Part shown: piece by piece, positions 7,696-15,433 of the stretch | Layout: every line of letters begins with the position of its first letter | Numbering within the stretch: position 1 is the first letter of the stretch | Source: JAZDIU01 sp043804635 | Lineage (GTDB): Bacteria; Chloroflexota; Dehalococcoidia; Dehalococcoidales; UBA2162 | DNA length: 37,299 nucleotides | Assembly (NCBI GenBank): GCA_043804635.1 | Contig: JAZDIU010000017.1 | Span: forward strand, 1 to 37,299 | Direction of reading: 5' to 3' | Notes under the pieces: generated by a model | What the model was told of the DNA's origin: nothing | Database searches by the model: none | The model's input: the letters and a program-made list of their open reading frames with translations, nothing else | Made by a program: the position numbers and the translations under genes

Positions 7696-7750
7696 ATGCG
7701 TCTTTTCAACTAAATCTGAAAGCCCCTCCTCTTCTCAGACAGAGATAGGC

Positions 7751-8605
7751 TTACCAGTCGCGGGGGAAGAGGGGTTTGTATCGCATTACTTCAGCGACGG
7801 CTTTAGCTTGTGCTTCAGCGGTCATCGGTTTGAACCGTTCGGCGGCGTCAATTATCATCGGCCAGAGCTTGTAGTCGCCGGACATAGCGCAGGTAGTAAC
7901 ATCCTGACTGAGAGCAAACCACAGGCTTTTATCAATATCGGATTGCTCCTCAAAAGGTTCGTAGGGCGTCTGGTAGGCGTGCAGAATCCCTTCCCAGGGT
8001 CGCTTGGCGACGGCTTTAATAACGATGGTGCCCACATTTTTCTGTCGGATAATCTTGAGCAGGGTGATGTAATCGTTAAAATCATTGGGATGGGCGGCAA
8101 GTCCGCGGTTCAAAGGAAAGAGCACGGTATCGAAATCGAAGCGCTTTAGTGCCTCGATATGGGTGAAAGCCCGGTGACCGGTGATACCTATGTTGCGGAC
8201 CAGTCCCTGCTGTTTAGCCTCGAGGACGGCCTCCAGAGCGCCTTCGGTGCCGAGGACAGTGTATAGAGTCTCGAAGTCATCCACGCCGTGAAATTGGAAG
8301 AGGTCGAAGTAATCGACTTTGAGTGTTTCCAAAGACCGCTTGATGCCTTCCCAGGCTTTCTCTTTGCTTCTATTGCGGGTCTTGCAGGCAAGGAAGACCT
8401 TTTTGCGGTTTTTTTCGAGCCAGGGTCCCAGGCGAAGCTCGGCTTTACCGTAAACCGGTGAGACATCGATATGATTGATACCGTGCGACATCGCCAGTTC
8501 GATGGCGGCTTCGGCTTCAGCCTCGGTGGCATTCGCCAGTCCAGCTCCAGCGAAGGTGAGTATAGAGCTCTTGTGTCCTGTTTTGCCTAATGGTCTTTTT
8601 TCCAT
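7751..8605 (-). CDS. Aldo/keto reductase
   Basis: A 284-residue protein of the aldo/keto reductase superfamily, an NAD(P)H-dependent (beta/alpha)8 barrel. The full catalytic tetrad is visible: D47 (HIDVSP), Y52 (VYGKAE), K75 (ACKT) and H106 (FQFHGVDD). The N terminus MEKRPLGKTGHKSS is typical of the family group that includes YghZ-like and short bacterial members. The last 60 residues carry no CxxC iron-sulfur motifs, which some anaerobe relatives have. Length is slightly short of the usual 300-330. It is transcribed alone, convergent with the PAS-like gene. The natural carbonyl substrate is not predictable. Confidence 0.92.
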   Translation of the reverse strand: MEKRPLGKTGHKSSILTFAGAGLANATEAEAEAAIELAMSHGINHIDVSPVYGKAELRLGPWLEKNRKKVFLACKTRNRSKEKAWEGIKRSLETLKVDYFDLFQFHGVDDFETLYTVLGTEGALEAVLEAKQQGLVRNIGITGHRAFTHIEALKRFDFDTVLFPLNRGLAAHPNDFNDYITLLKIIRQKNVGTIVIKAVAKRPWEGILHAYQTPYEPFEEQSDIDKSLWFALSQDVTTCAMSGDYKLWPMIIDAAERFKPMTAEAQAKAVAEVMRYKPLFPRDW

Positions 8606-8693
8606 ACCGCCTCCTGCAAAGAATTTTGGCTGGTTTGATGATACTATCCTGATTGTTGTCTGTCAATGCGGAAATGGTCTTGTAATAAACTGA

Positions 8694-8732
8694 GGGAAAA
8701 TCCCTCTCGCTCTCCCTTTAAAAAGGGAGAGG
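8694..8732. repeat. Dispersed repeat, copy 2 (GGGAAAATCCCTCT)
   Basis: Shares the opening GGGAAAATCCCTCT with 6761 and a hairpin CTCCCTTTAAAAAGGGAG. It lies between the aldo/keto reductase start and the end of the Mrr_N-like gene, and could serve as a terminator for the latter on the minus strand. Confidence 0.65.
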
Positions 8733-8780
8733 AAAAGTGAAATAGGGGGGAAAAGCCACATTACTCAAATAAGGTAGATA

Positions 8781-9278
8781 TCAAATTTTTCTTTCTTTTA
8801 CTTCCTTTTCGCCTTTTTCAGTTAATTCCCAAATTCCAGATGGGGAATTGGGCTTTAATAACCCATCTTTCACTAGGTTAAAGCGTTCCCACATCGCTGT
8901 GTTACGCCACCGGATCTCAATTCCCGAAGGGAGTTTCTGGTAGTCGATTTCTTTAAGCAGTGATTTCATCTTCACCTCGACCTTTTTGAGTATGCTATCA
9001 ACAGACGCGCTGCCGCCGAGTTCATGTAACGCCTCAAGAATAGGCAGACGATACGCTTGTTGAGGAGTCTTAACACCACTTGGTAGCTTACCTTGCGATA
9101 TTCTTACTTTTTTCGGCAAATTGCTAATATCCGTTGTCCGACGGTAATCACGGTACTTCAGATGTTCTTCAGCAGCATCGAGTACCTTTCGTACTGCGTC
9201 CTCGGGACTGTCTTCAAGCGGAATCGCCCATCGTTTCAAGCGGTCCCATGTAGCATCAGTAATACGTATTACAGGCAT
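8781..9278 (-). CDS. Mrr_N-type winged-helix protein, likely self-regulated
   Basis: From ATG 9278 (AAGGAGG six bases ahead) the protein has 165 residues. The N-terminal 60, VIRITDATWDRLKRWAIPLE, resemble a ribbon-helix-helix or SeqA-N-like segment. Residues from about 85 show an Mrr_N-like winged helix: ILEALHELGGSASVDSILKK, then EIRWRNTAMWERFNLVKDGL and SGIWELTEKG at the end. In Mrr-type restriction enzymes this domain is followed by a nuclease; here no nuclease domain follows, so a pure DNA-binding role is likely. A 23-bp dyad sits in its own promoter, which fits autorepression. It is transcribed away from the 9424 gene. A longer start at 9302 would coincide with the predicted transcript start and is less likely. 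Confidence 0.75.
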   Translation of the reverse strand: MPVIRITDATWDRLKRWAIPLEDSPEDAVRKVLDAAEEHLKYRDYRRTTDISNLPKKVRISQGKLPSGVKTPQQAYRLPILEALHELGGSASVDSILKKVEVKMKSLLKEIDYQKLPSGIEIRWRNTAMWERFNLVKDGLLKPNSPSGIWELTEKGEKEVKERKI

Positions 9279-9306
9279 TTCAAACCTCCTTAATTGTATC
9301 ATAGTA

Positions 9307-9337
9307 ATATTGTAACAGTGTTACAATATATTGTCAA
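9307..9337 (-). promoter_or_regulatory. Promoter with overlapping 23-bp operator for the Mrr_N-like gene
   Basis: On the minus strand: -35 TTGACA (9332-9337), 17-base spacer, -10 TACAAT (9309-9314). A perfect 11-bp inverted repeat with one central base (9307-9329; arms ATATTGTAACA and TGTTACAATAT) covers the -10 and most of the spacer, so a bound repressor would block polymerase. Transcript start is expected near 9302. Confidence 0.75.
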
Positions 9338-9383
9338 GTCCCCTCTTCTCGAAAAATATTTTTCAAAAAGCGACAAAAGTTGC

Positions 9384-9413
9384 TTGACAAGATTAGAACA
9401 TATGTGCTAGTAT
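9384..9413 (+). promoter_or_regulatory. Promoter with SOS-like dyad, copy 1
   Basis: -35 TTGACA (9384-9389), 18-base spacer, -10 TAGTAT (9408-9413). The spacer contains AGAACATATGTGCT, an imperfect dyad (six of seven positions) resembling the GAAC-N4-GTTC LexA box. It is preceded by AAAAGCGACAAAA.TTGC, and the whole arrangement recurs at 23114-23162. Confidence 0.65.
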
Positions 9414-9423
9414 GCTTGGCGTT

Positions 9424-9624
9424 ATGGATTTTGAGAGGGATGAATTTGAGTTGGATTTACCGCCGGAGTTTTGCCAGTACCGGGATGAGGGCTGCGAGGT
9501 GGCAACTTCGTGTCTGCGGTGTCCGTTGCCGGCGGCGGAGATGACTACGGGCAGGAAAGTGGCGGTGGTTTTCTTCGACGAGCACAATGCGAAAGAGGCG
9601 GTGGTAGTGGGGGTGTGGGGGTAA
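9424..9624 (+). CDS. Small Cys-rich protein, likely leaderless
   Basis: Starting at ATG 9424 the protein has 66 residues. The N-terminal half, ELDLPPEFCQYRDEGCEVAT then SCLRCPLP, has four Cys in a C-x6-C-x5-C-x2-C pattern, suggesting a small metal-binding knuckle. The second half, KVAVVFFDEHNAKEAVVVGV, is hydrophobic and beta-like. The upstream ATG at 9412 overlaps the -10 box (9408-9413) and cannot lie on the transcript; predicted transcription starts four or five bases before 9424, so the mRNA would be leaderless. I have a recollection of similar small proteins beginning LPPE(Y/F)C.Y.D.GC in Chloroflexota, but no function. The SOS-like dyad in its promoter suggests damage-linked expression. 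Confidence 0.6.
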   Translation: MDFERDEFELDLPPEFCQYRDEGCEVATSCLRCPLPAAEMTTGRKVAVVFFDEHNAKEAVVVGVWG

Positions 9625-9737
9625 GGGCGATGTATTGAATCTTATAAGAATCCATTTCGTCACTCTCCTATTGTCTCAGTATCGGGAAAAATAACTAGTA
9701 TACTTAATATGAAATAAGATAATAGGAGGTTCGATAG

Positions 9738-10259
9738 ATGCGAAATAACTCGCGCCGAGAAAAACGGAATATCGCTTGTCACAGGTGTGGTAATATAATC
9801 AAACCGGGTGAGAAAATGATTACAATAGCTGCTTCTCTCGAAACGCCAAGGCGAGACGGGTCAATAGAACTGCTCGAGGTTTCCACTGTTTCCTCAGTAT
9901 GTTCTTCCTGTGCTTCTATCTTAAGTAGTGAGTTGGACATTTTGGCAAGCGAGGCAAGAGATGATGCCGGGAAAGCGACGCTGAAGGTTCATTGTTCAGA
10001 GCAAGGACTCCAATTTATCTTGCGGTGTTCTGACGGTATCGCGTGGGCTAATAGCCGCCTATTTACCTGGAACCAGATTGCTCAGCTTCTTATATCCGCT
10101 GACCCGGATATGTTTGGCGTTCTTGACGAACCTCTGCATCAAGTATTTCCAGAAAATCTAAAGCTATTGGGGTATTACGTTCCGAATTGTAAATCCGTAC
10201 AGGAAAAGGCTAAAGGAAGTGGATGGATTGATGGCACTAAATTTCCAACGGAGAATTAA
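9738..10259 (+). CDS. Hypothetical protein with N-terminal zinc knuckle
   Basis: A 173-residue protein with ribosome site ATAGGAGG before ATG 9738 and a possible -10 (TATACT) near 9698-9703. An N-terminal treble-clef or ribbon is suggested by CHRCGNIIKPGEK and CSSCASILS (two CxxC pairs about 40 residues apart). The remaining part is alpha/beta with a run FILRCSDGIAWANSRLF and no recognised domain. It starts with a basic segment RREKRN, which fits nucleic-acid contact. It is followed 18 bases later by the next gene in the same direction, so the two are likely an operon. I cannot assign a function. Confidence 0.7.
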   Translation: MRNNSRREKRNIACHRCGNIIKPGEKMITIAASLETPRRDGSIELLEVSTVSSVCSSCASILSSELDILASEARDDAGKATLKVHCSEQGLQFILRCSDGIAWANSRLFTWNQIAQLLISADPDMFGVLDEPLHQVFPENLKLLGYYVPNCKSVQEKAKGSGWIDGTKFPTEN

Positions 10260-10277
10260 TGAAAGGAGGAGAAAACG

Positions 10278-10982
10278 ATGGATGCAATCAGCTTCGTTAA
10301 TCAAGAAATAATGAAACTGTGGGAAACCTGTGAGAAGGAACTTCGAAGTGTAAACAAATATCTTCCTATACCTTTAATCTACAATTCAATGGAGCGAGAC
10401 GTACTTCTCTTCATCGGCTCAAACCCGTCATTTATACCTGATAAATGGGTGAAAATATTGAAAAAGACAAATTTTAAAGACATTCCACCGGAGTTTTTTC
10501 TTAACTGGAGTAATCGTGCAGATTTTGGCATTGATGAATATCAAGCTTTTGAAAAGGAAATACGAAAAGAGCGTCCGTATTTTAGTGTATTCGAAAAAAT
10601 TTCAGAAGATGTCGGTGTGAAATGGGAGCACATTGATCTATTTTTCTATAGAAAGACGAAGCAAAACGATTTTAAAAAGCAAATCTACCAGAACGAAGAC
10701 TTATCTGGGTTCGTGCGTAGTCAACTGGCATTGTCAAAGAAACTTATATACGAAGTTCAGCCTAAAGTTATTGTGGTAGCTAACAAATTCGCTTCAGATA
10801 TTTTTCGTGAGGAATTTGATCTTAAGTGGGATAAAGAATGGGGTTATTATTTGGCTTATTTTGAAAGTCGGAGTATACCCGTCTTTTTAGCGTCAATGCT
10901 TTCAGGCCAAAGGGCAATGGATGTATATTCACGTGAACGTCTAATATGGCATATTAAAAAGGCACTTAAGCATTTTGCGTAG
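10278..10982 (+). CDS. Hypothetical protein, possible uracil-DNA-glycosylase fold
   Basis: A 234-residue protein with ribosome site AAAGGAGG before ATG 10278. Its base composition is clearly more AT-rich than the surrounding housekeeping genes. The segment DVLLFIGSNPSFIPD (about 46-60) resembles motif A of the UDG superfamily (GxNPS), and QPKVIVVANKFASDIF (about 161-176) resembles the family's central strand followed by a helix. The C-terminal motif usually HPS is not obvious; the equivalent region reads FLASMLSGQRAMD. So the fold assignment is tentative, and activity is doubtful. It follows the zinc-knuckle protein in a likely two-gene operon. The composition suggests acquisition by transfer. 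After its stop, 10983-11094 holds no gene that I can see. Confidence 0.65.
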   Translation: MDAISFVNQEIMKLWETCEKELRSVNKYLPIPLIYNSMERDVLLFIGSNPSFIPDKWVKILKKTNFKDIPPEFFLNWSNRADFGIDEYQAFEKEIRKERPYFSVFEKISEDVGVKWEHIDLFFYRKTKQNDFKKQIYQNEDLSGFVRSQLALSKKLIYEVQPKVIVVANKFASDIFREEFDLKWDKEWGYYLAYFESRSIPVFLASMLSGQRAMDVYSRERLIWHIKKALKHFA

Positions 10983-11094
10983 GCAATGGTTGTATTGCTC
11001 GAATTAGCACCTTCTTCTCAAACAGAAGTCCGGGAAGTGTTTAGAGTAGTCACCAGCTAGCCTTTCAGTTACTTTTTCAATTAAAAATTACCCC

Positions 11095-11170
11095 TTGACA
11101 ACTGTTTTCTAATGTGATATATTTATAATAAAATGATATGTTAATATATCATAATATTAAAAATATATCA
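11095..11170 (+). promoter_or_regulatory. Promoter with four symmetric TGATATAT half-sites
   Basis: -35 TTGACA (11095-11100), 17-base spacer, -10 TATATT (11118-11123). Half-sites TGATATAT (11115-11122), TGATATGT (11134-11141), ATATATCA (11144-11151) and ATATATCA (11163-11170) are exactly symmetric about 11142.5. The inner pair forms an 18-bp palindrome next to the expected start of transcription. This is the natural binding target of the XRE-type regulator encoded in the same operon (inference). Confidence 0.7.
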
Positions 11171-11184
11171 TATAGGAGGGACTT

Positions 11185-11523
11185 ATGAAACGTGGGCTAA
11201 GGTATCTGGGTTTCTTGGGATTTCTGGGCTTGCTGGGGCTTTTTACGGGGAATCCGGCTTTTTACGGCTTCCTTAACTTCTTCGGTTTCTGGGCATTATC
11301 AAACAGGAATCAGAAAAGCGATGAACTGCTTAAATCCAATGCAGCCAGAGCGGGACAGAATGCGTTTATCGCATCGCTTATCGCGGTATCTCTAACTATT
11401 GCCATTATATCCGTATTTAAGACACTGCAGGTAGCAGCGATAGCTATTGCCGTAATATTTACCGCTCAGCTCCTCACGTTTATTATTTCGTTCAATATTT
11501 ATGAGAATCGAGGCAGCGCTTGA
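11185..11523 (+). CDS. DUF3796-like membrane protein
   Basis: A 112-residue membrane protein with ribosome site GGAGGG before ATG 11185. It has a hydrophobic N-terminal stretch with repeated LGFLG motifs, then FYGFLNFFGFWAL (about 27-39), a polar loop NRNQKSDELLKSNAARAGQN, and two more membrane helices (about 59-77 and 82-103). This matches DUF3796-type proteins that are commonly encoded next to small XRE regulators. The stop TGA at 11521 overlaps the TTG start of that regulator, so translation is coupled. No transport function is established; a signal-linked or stress-related membrane role is a guess. Confidence 0.8.
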   Translation: MKRGLRYLGFLGFLGLLGLFTGNPAFYGFLNFFGFWALSNRNQKSDELLKSNAARAGQNAFIASLIAVSLTIAIISVFKTLQVAAIAIAVIFTAQLLTFIISFNIYENRGSA

Positions 11524-11732
11524 AGACGGTAGTAATAAAATCCCACATAAAAGAGCTCAGGGCGCGATATGATTTGACCCAGGACCAGCTTGCCGAGATG
11601 GTGGATGCCCGGCGCGAAACTATCGGCCATATCGAGCATAACCGGTATAATCCTTCTTTAATGCTCGCTTACAAGATTGCCCGGGCGCTCAAGAGCAACA
11701 TAGAGGAAGTCTTTACATTCGAAGAGAAATGA
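11520..11732 (+). CDS. XRE-family helix-turn-helix regulator
   Basis: A 70-residue regulator that is essentially one HTH_3 domain: IKELRARYDLTQDQLAEMVD then ARRETIGHIEHNRYNPSLML and AYKIARALKSNIEEVFTFEE. It starts with TTG at 11520, overlapping the stop of the DUF3796-like gene. This size and the ending are typical of the YozG/YgzD-like Cro-type proteins paired with membrane proteins. It likely represses its own operon by binding the symmetric TGATATAT sites at 11115-11170. The 166 bases after it, up to 11898, contain no supported gene. Confidence 0.88.
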   Translation: MKTVVIKSHIKELRARYDLTQDQLAEMVDARRETIGHIEHNRYNPSLMLAYKIARALKSNIEEVFTFEEK

Positions 11733-11898
11733 AGCAGGGACTGCCTTCCGGGCTTGAATCACCTTACAGGTGGACAGTAATCGCGGTACTTCCGGGGTCA
11801 GCTTCTTTCCTCTTGATTTTCTCCTCTGTAACAAAACACTGCGGAACTGCGTTTTCTCCTTTTAAGGATAGTTGTAACAATTGGAGAGAGGAGAGAGC

Positions 11899-12090
11899 AT
11901 GTCAGAAAACAGAGTCAAGGTAGGCAGTCCCATTCAATGTCCGCACTGCGGCTCATCTGTGGGCGGCTCTTTCAGCACGGTGGTGAAGACCGACGATTCC
12001 GATCCCACGGAGATTTTATACAAGTGCAAAGACTGCGGGAAATTCTATAGCGTGAAAAAGGCGTATCACTGGGAGGTCGTGAAAGATTAG
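11899..12090 (+). CDS. Small zinc-ribbon protein
   Basis: From ATG 11899 (GAGAGGAGAG ahead) the protein has 63 residues. The two CxxC knuckles CPHCGSS (14-20) and CKDCGKF (about 45-51) define a zinc ribbon, with a disordered-looking acidic connection KTDDSDPTE between. Nothing else is attached, so it may act as an adaptor or nucleic-acid-binding protein. The gene ends one base before the convergent lipoprotein gene. The frame is open to an earlier ATG at 11881, but that one has no ribosome site. Confidence 0.75.
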   Translation: MSENRVKVGSPIQCPHCGSSVGGSFSTVVKTDDSDPTEILYKCKDCGKFYSVKKAYHWEVVKD

Positions 12091-12091
12091 G

Positions 12092-13312
12092 TTACTTTAT
12101 GGTCTCTTCCACCCAATAGATGCTGCTCCCGCTTTGTGCTGCATAGTGGATGCTATTCGGTGAGTCGAAGAGAACTGTCCCCGAACTTCCCATAGATGCC
12201 AAATTGGTGTAGCCCGGCGTAAGTAACCGGTCATAACCTTTGCCCTCGGTGCCATCGACAACTACAAACCACCCTTTGGTATCGTGAAAGTAAGCGGCGT
12301 AAGCTAAATGCTTACTATCCAGGCTGAAGACGGGACACCCTAAGCCGTCGTATCTCTTAGTCTTCTTGCCATCAATGTACATCCGGACCATCGGCCGGCC
12401 GCTCAGAGCCGAACTCGACTTAAGATAAGCGACACGCTTACCGTCGGGACTCAATACCGGCGACAAAGCCATTCCGATGTTCATCTCCACCTTAGCCGTA
12501 CCGACCATATAATAAGCGGGTGTAAAATAAACCAGCCGGTTATCGGGAGTGAAGGCGAGGCTGGACTCAAGGATTGCGGCGTTACCCACATCGCGCTCCG
12601 CGCCATTCTCCATGATAATGTACCGGCTATCGAACTTCTGCGCGTAATAAGCTAACCGGCCGTCAGGACTGAACACAAGGTCTCTCAGATATTTATAAGG
12701 TTGGCTTTCAACTCCATCCTCTACAACGAAAAGCTTACCCTCTAGCATATTCCGGCCCGTCAGGGCTATATAGGCGTAATGCTTGCTATCGGGACTAAAA
12801 ATGGGGCTGTCCAGGAAGTCATACTGCTTCCCCTCGATGCCATCAACCACTACCTGCCATTTGCCCCCGACTTGGGCTGTATAAAGTAGCCGTTTGCTAT
12901 CCGGGCTGAAGGTAAGAAATTTAATATCATCGTACTGCTTTACCCCTTCCACCCCATCTATGACAGCTACCCATTTGTTGTTTACGGCGGCAGCGTAAGC
13001 TAGTCGCTTGCTGTCAGGGCTGAAAGTAGCGTAGCCTATCTTTTCATATTGCTTCCTCTCAACACCGTCGACTATCAGACCTCCAGAGTCAAGTCGGGCG
13101 CGAAAGCCTTCCGGGCGAATTTCATAGCGGTTGTCATAGGCGACACGTTTCCCGTCCGGACTGATAATCACGGTGGAATAACCCTTAAGCAAAAGACGCT
13201 CGGTTGCGGTTCTGGTTGGTTTAGAAGCACAGCCGGGCACCCACACAAGAACCATTGTAATGACCGCGGCTATATTAAAAAGTTTCAAATTTGACATTTC
13301 GGCTTCATCCAT
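12092..13312 (-). CDS. Lipoprotein with WD40/PD40-like beta-propeller repeats
   Basis: A 406-residue exported protein. The signal segment LKLFNIAAVITMVLVWVPGC ends in a lipobox-like PGC-A, so the Cys near residue 28 is probably lipidated. The rest contains about nine copies of a repeat with core FSPDSKRLAY or ISPDGKRVAY, each preceded by a VVDG(V/I)E.K.Y stretch; this is the TolB/PD40 type beta-propeller arrangement. Such propellers usually mediate protein binding on the outer face of the membrane. ATG 13297 (MSNLK) is an alternative start. Just upstream lies a possible dyad ACTCTAAATTCAGAGT (13330-13345). It is transcribed divergently from the 13420 gene. Confidence 0.85.
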   Translation of the reverse strand: MDEAEMSNLKLFNIAAVITMVLVWVPGCASKPTRTATERLLLKGYSTVIISPDGKRVAYDNRYEIRPEGFRARLDSGGLIVDGVERKQYEKIGYATFSPDSKRLAYAAAVNNKWVAVIDGVEGVKQYDDIKFLTFSPDSKRLLYTAQVGGKWQVVVDGIEGKQYDFLDSPIFSPDSKHYAYIALTGRNMLEGKLFVVEDGVESQPYKYLRDLVFSPDGRLAYYAQKFDSRYIIMENGAERDVGNAAILESSLAFTPDNRLVYFTPAYYMVGTAKVEMNIGMALSPVLSPDGKRVAYLKSSSALSGRPMVRMYIDGKKTKRYDGLGCPVFSLDSKHLAYAAYFHDTKGWFVVVDGTEGKGYDRLLTPGYTNLASMGSSGTVLFDSPNSIHYAAQSGSSIYWVEETIK

Positions 13313-13362
13313 AGAGTAGCCTTGAGTTTACTCTAAATTCAGAGTAGTTTTCAACAATCTCA

Positions 13363-13391
13363 TTGACAATGGTCAGGTAACAGGATAACAT
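13363..13391 (+). promoter_or_regulatory. Promoter for the 13420 membrane protein
   Basis: -35 TTGACA (13363-13368), 17-base spacer, -10 TAACAT (13386-13391). Transcription should begin near 13398, leaving a leader of about 22 bases with GAGGAGG. Confidence 0.6.
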
Positions 13392-13419
13392 TTGGCTACC
13401 ATAGCTTGAGGAGGTGCCA

Positions 13420-14124
13420 ATGATGAAGCGGTTACCTGCTCTTATTCTGGTCTTTGCCATCGCTTTCCTGGTATTCTTTTTCGGTCCGCCTTTGCTCGGG
13501 AAGCCTTTCAGTCCTTATCCGGTGATGGCAATAGCGGACGTGTTCGATATATTGACTCCACTGGTATTGTTACCGCTCTACTGGCTGTTGTACCGCCTGA
13601 ACCAGAAGGAACCGCCCAAGCTTTCAGGAATTATCGTCTTTTTTATATTTGCGGCGTTCTGGGCGGAGGGTCAGGGAATGCACCTTTCGGCAAATTCTAT
13701 CGGCCATCTGCTGAAAGGGATGGAAACCGGCGAGATTTACAAGCTGACCTATTTTTATGATGAAGTCCTGGGGCATTATCTCTGGCATATCGGGGTGGTG
13801 GGGCTGTCTGCTGTTATCATTTATCGCCAGTGGCAGAATCCTTTTGTGGGAGAAAAGGCGCCGATTTTGCCGCTCATTATTGCGGGGGTCATCCATGGCT
13901 TCTCTTTATTCTCGATAGTTCTCGAGGGCGGAACGTCCCCGTTGGGCATTACTTTTGCCGTTCTAGTGATATTGTTCGGTCTGATATGGGGTCGGAAACG
14001 GATGAGCCAGCAGCCACTGCTTACCTTCTTCTTTATCAGTTACGCCGTGGCTTTAGTCTTGTTTATCGGGTGGGCAATTTACTGGGGCGGTCTGCCGCAA
14101 TTCAGTGAGGTGGGTATTATCTAA
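13420..14124 (+). CDS. Multi-pass membrane protein of unknown function
   Basis: A 234-residue protein with about seven hydrophobic segments. The ribosome site GAGGAGG (13408-13414) fits ATG 13420 or 13423. Conserved-looking polar residues are clustered near the membrane: EGQGMHLSANSIGHLL (about 86-101), FYDEVLGHYLWHIG (about 112-125) and VIHGFSLFS (about 159-167). This set of His, Asp, Glu and Asn in otherwise hydrophobic stretches resembles integral-membrane metal-dependent hydrolases such as the CREST superfamily, but that is an inference. No transport motifs were recognised. The gene is alone under its own promoter and convergent with the MFS gene. Confidence 0.7.
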   Translation: MMKRLPALILVFAIAFLVFFFGPPLLGKPFSPYPVMAIADVFDILTPLVLLPLYWLLYRLNQKEPPKLSGIIVFFIFAAFWAEGQGMHLSANSIGHLLKGMETGEIYKLTYFYDEVLGHYLWHIGVVGLSAVIIYRQWQNPFVGEKAPILPLIIAGVIHGFSLFSIVLEGGTSPLGITFAVLVILFGLIWGRKRMSQQPLLTFFFISYAVALVLFIGWAIYWGGLPQFSEVGII

Positions 14125-14203
14125 GGAATAAGAAATCGATGCGGCAGGCCGGTATTTGGATGATAATGCTGTTTGCCCAGTAGTCACAAGCGTTACCTTT
14201 CTC

Positions 14204-15433
14204 TCAAATTGAACGATGAACAGCCCGCCGCATCGTAAATCCGAAAATTAGGCTCACTGCGACGAGAGCAATACCAACAATTCCGAACGCCGTTCGATAT
14301 GAGTAGGCGCTAATCAAAATCCCAGCGACCATAGGTCCGCCAGAATGACCGATATCCATAATGCTGGAGAGAATACCTAGGGCACCTCCACGACTTTGCG
14401 AGCGAGCTAAATCAGCCACCAACGCCGAAGTCGAAGCAGTTACCGTGGCCAATCCCAGACCAAATACCGCTATAAGCACCAGAATAAAAAGGTAATTGGA
14501 TGACAACAACATTGTGCCGGTGGTGATGCCTCCCAGTGCTAGCCCGGAGACTATCATCCGTATGCGTCCGTAGCGATCGGATAGGCGTCCCATTATGGGT
14601 TTAGTGAGAGTGGCGGCAATTATCTGTGCGGTGAATAGTAAGCCAATCTGCCAGGTGAGGAACCCGAGCTTTTCGTTCAAGTAGATTGGTAAAAAGGTTT
14701 CAAGGCAACCGAAGGCAAAATACTGGACAGCCTCGATACTGCTGGTGGCCAGAATTCCGGGATGGCGAAAGACGAAGGCGATTTCCTGGCTGTATTTGCC
14801 ACGCTGCTGCCTGAGTGCTTCCCGGATAGGAGCAGAAGTGGTGGTAGCAAAACGTAACCTGAAGGCAGCGATTAAAGCCAGCACTCCGGCAAAACCGTCC
14901 GCCATGTAGACCCAGCGGAAGTCTTCGCCAAAAATCAGAATTCCGCCCACGAAAGGAGCCAGAAAGCGGCCTACCATCGTGGCAGATGAATACCAGCCCA
15001 TACGCTCACCGCGGCCCTTCTCGAAGGTATCAGCGACTGCCGCCATAGCGACGGGACCAAGGATGGCAGTGGCTAACCCGTGATAGATACGCACCAGAAC
15101 TAATTGCCAGGGCGAGTGAATCAATAGATAGAGAAAGGGAGCGGTGGCAAACACGATTGCGGCGATTAATATGACCCGTCGCCGACCAATAATATCGGAT
15201 AGAATTCCGGCAGGGAGGCTGACAATAATTCCAACGACAGTGGAGGCGGCGGCGATAAAGCCGACTGTCGAGACTGGCAACCCCATCGAGCGGATAAATA
15301 ATGGCAGTGCCGGGTTCTTTGCCATAGTCGAACTGAAAATAGCCAGCCCGCCCATAATGCACAAGAGCAGGAACGGGGAAAGGCGTCTCCGATTTGGACC
15401 GTTACTTTGGTTATTGTTCAAGCTAGTCACCAT
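14204..15433 (-). CDS. Major facilitator superfamily transporter
   Basis: A 409-residue protein with about 12 membrane helices in two halves of six. The MFS signature is visible in the loop between helices 2 and 3 (AGILSDIIGRRRVILI, with GILSDxxGRR) and again in the second half (GRLSDRYGRIRMIV). The internal sequence LVLVRIYHGLATAILGPVAMA is typical of the drug/metabolite efflux type. Its start (ATG 15433) overlaps the end of the upstream carboxymuconolactone-decarboxylase-like gene by the sequence ATGGTGA, so it is translated by coupling; there is no separate ribosome site. The substrate cannot be predicted. Confidence 0.92.
   Translation of the reverse strand: MVTSLNNNQSNGPNRRRLSPFLLLCIMGGLAIFSSTMAKNPALPLFIRSMGLPVSTVGFIAAASTVVGIIVSLPAGILSDIIGRRRVILIAAIVFATAPFLYLLIHSPWQLVLVRIYHGLATAILGPVAMAAVADTFEKGRGERMGWYSSATMVGRFLAPFVGGILIFGEDFRWVYMADGFAGVLALIAAFRLRFATTTSAPIREALRQQRGKYSQEIAFVFRHPGILATSSIEAVQYFAFGCLETFLPIYLNEKLGFLTWQIGLLFTAQIIAATLTKPIMGRLSDRYGRIRMIVSGLALGGITTGTMLLSSNYLFILVLIAVFGLGLATVTASTSALVADLARSQSRGGALGILSSIMDIGHSGGPMVAGILISAYSYRTAFGIVGIALVAVSLIFGFTMRRAVHRSI

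Noticed and set aside
11729..11923. 64-codon frame after the XRE regulator
   Set aside because: It overlaps the zinc-ribbon gene in another frame, lacks a ribosome site and has no family pattern.
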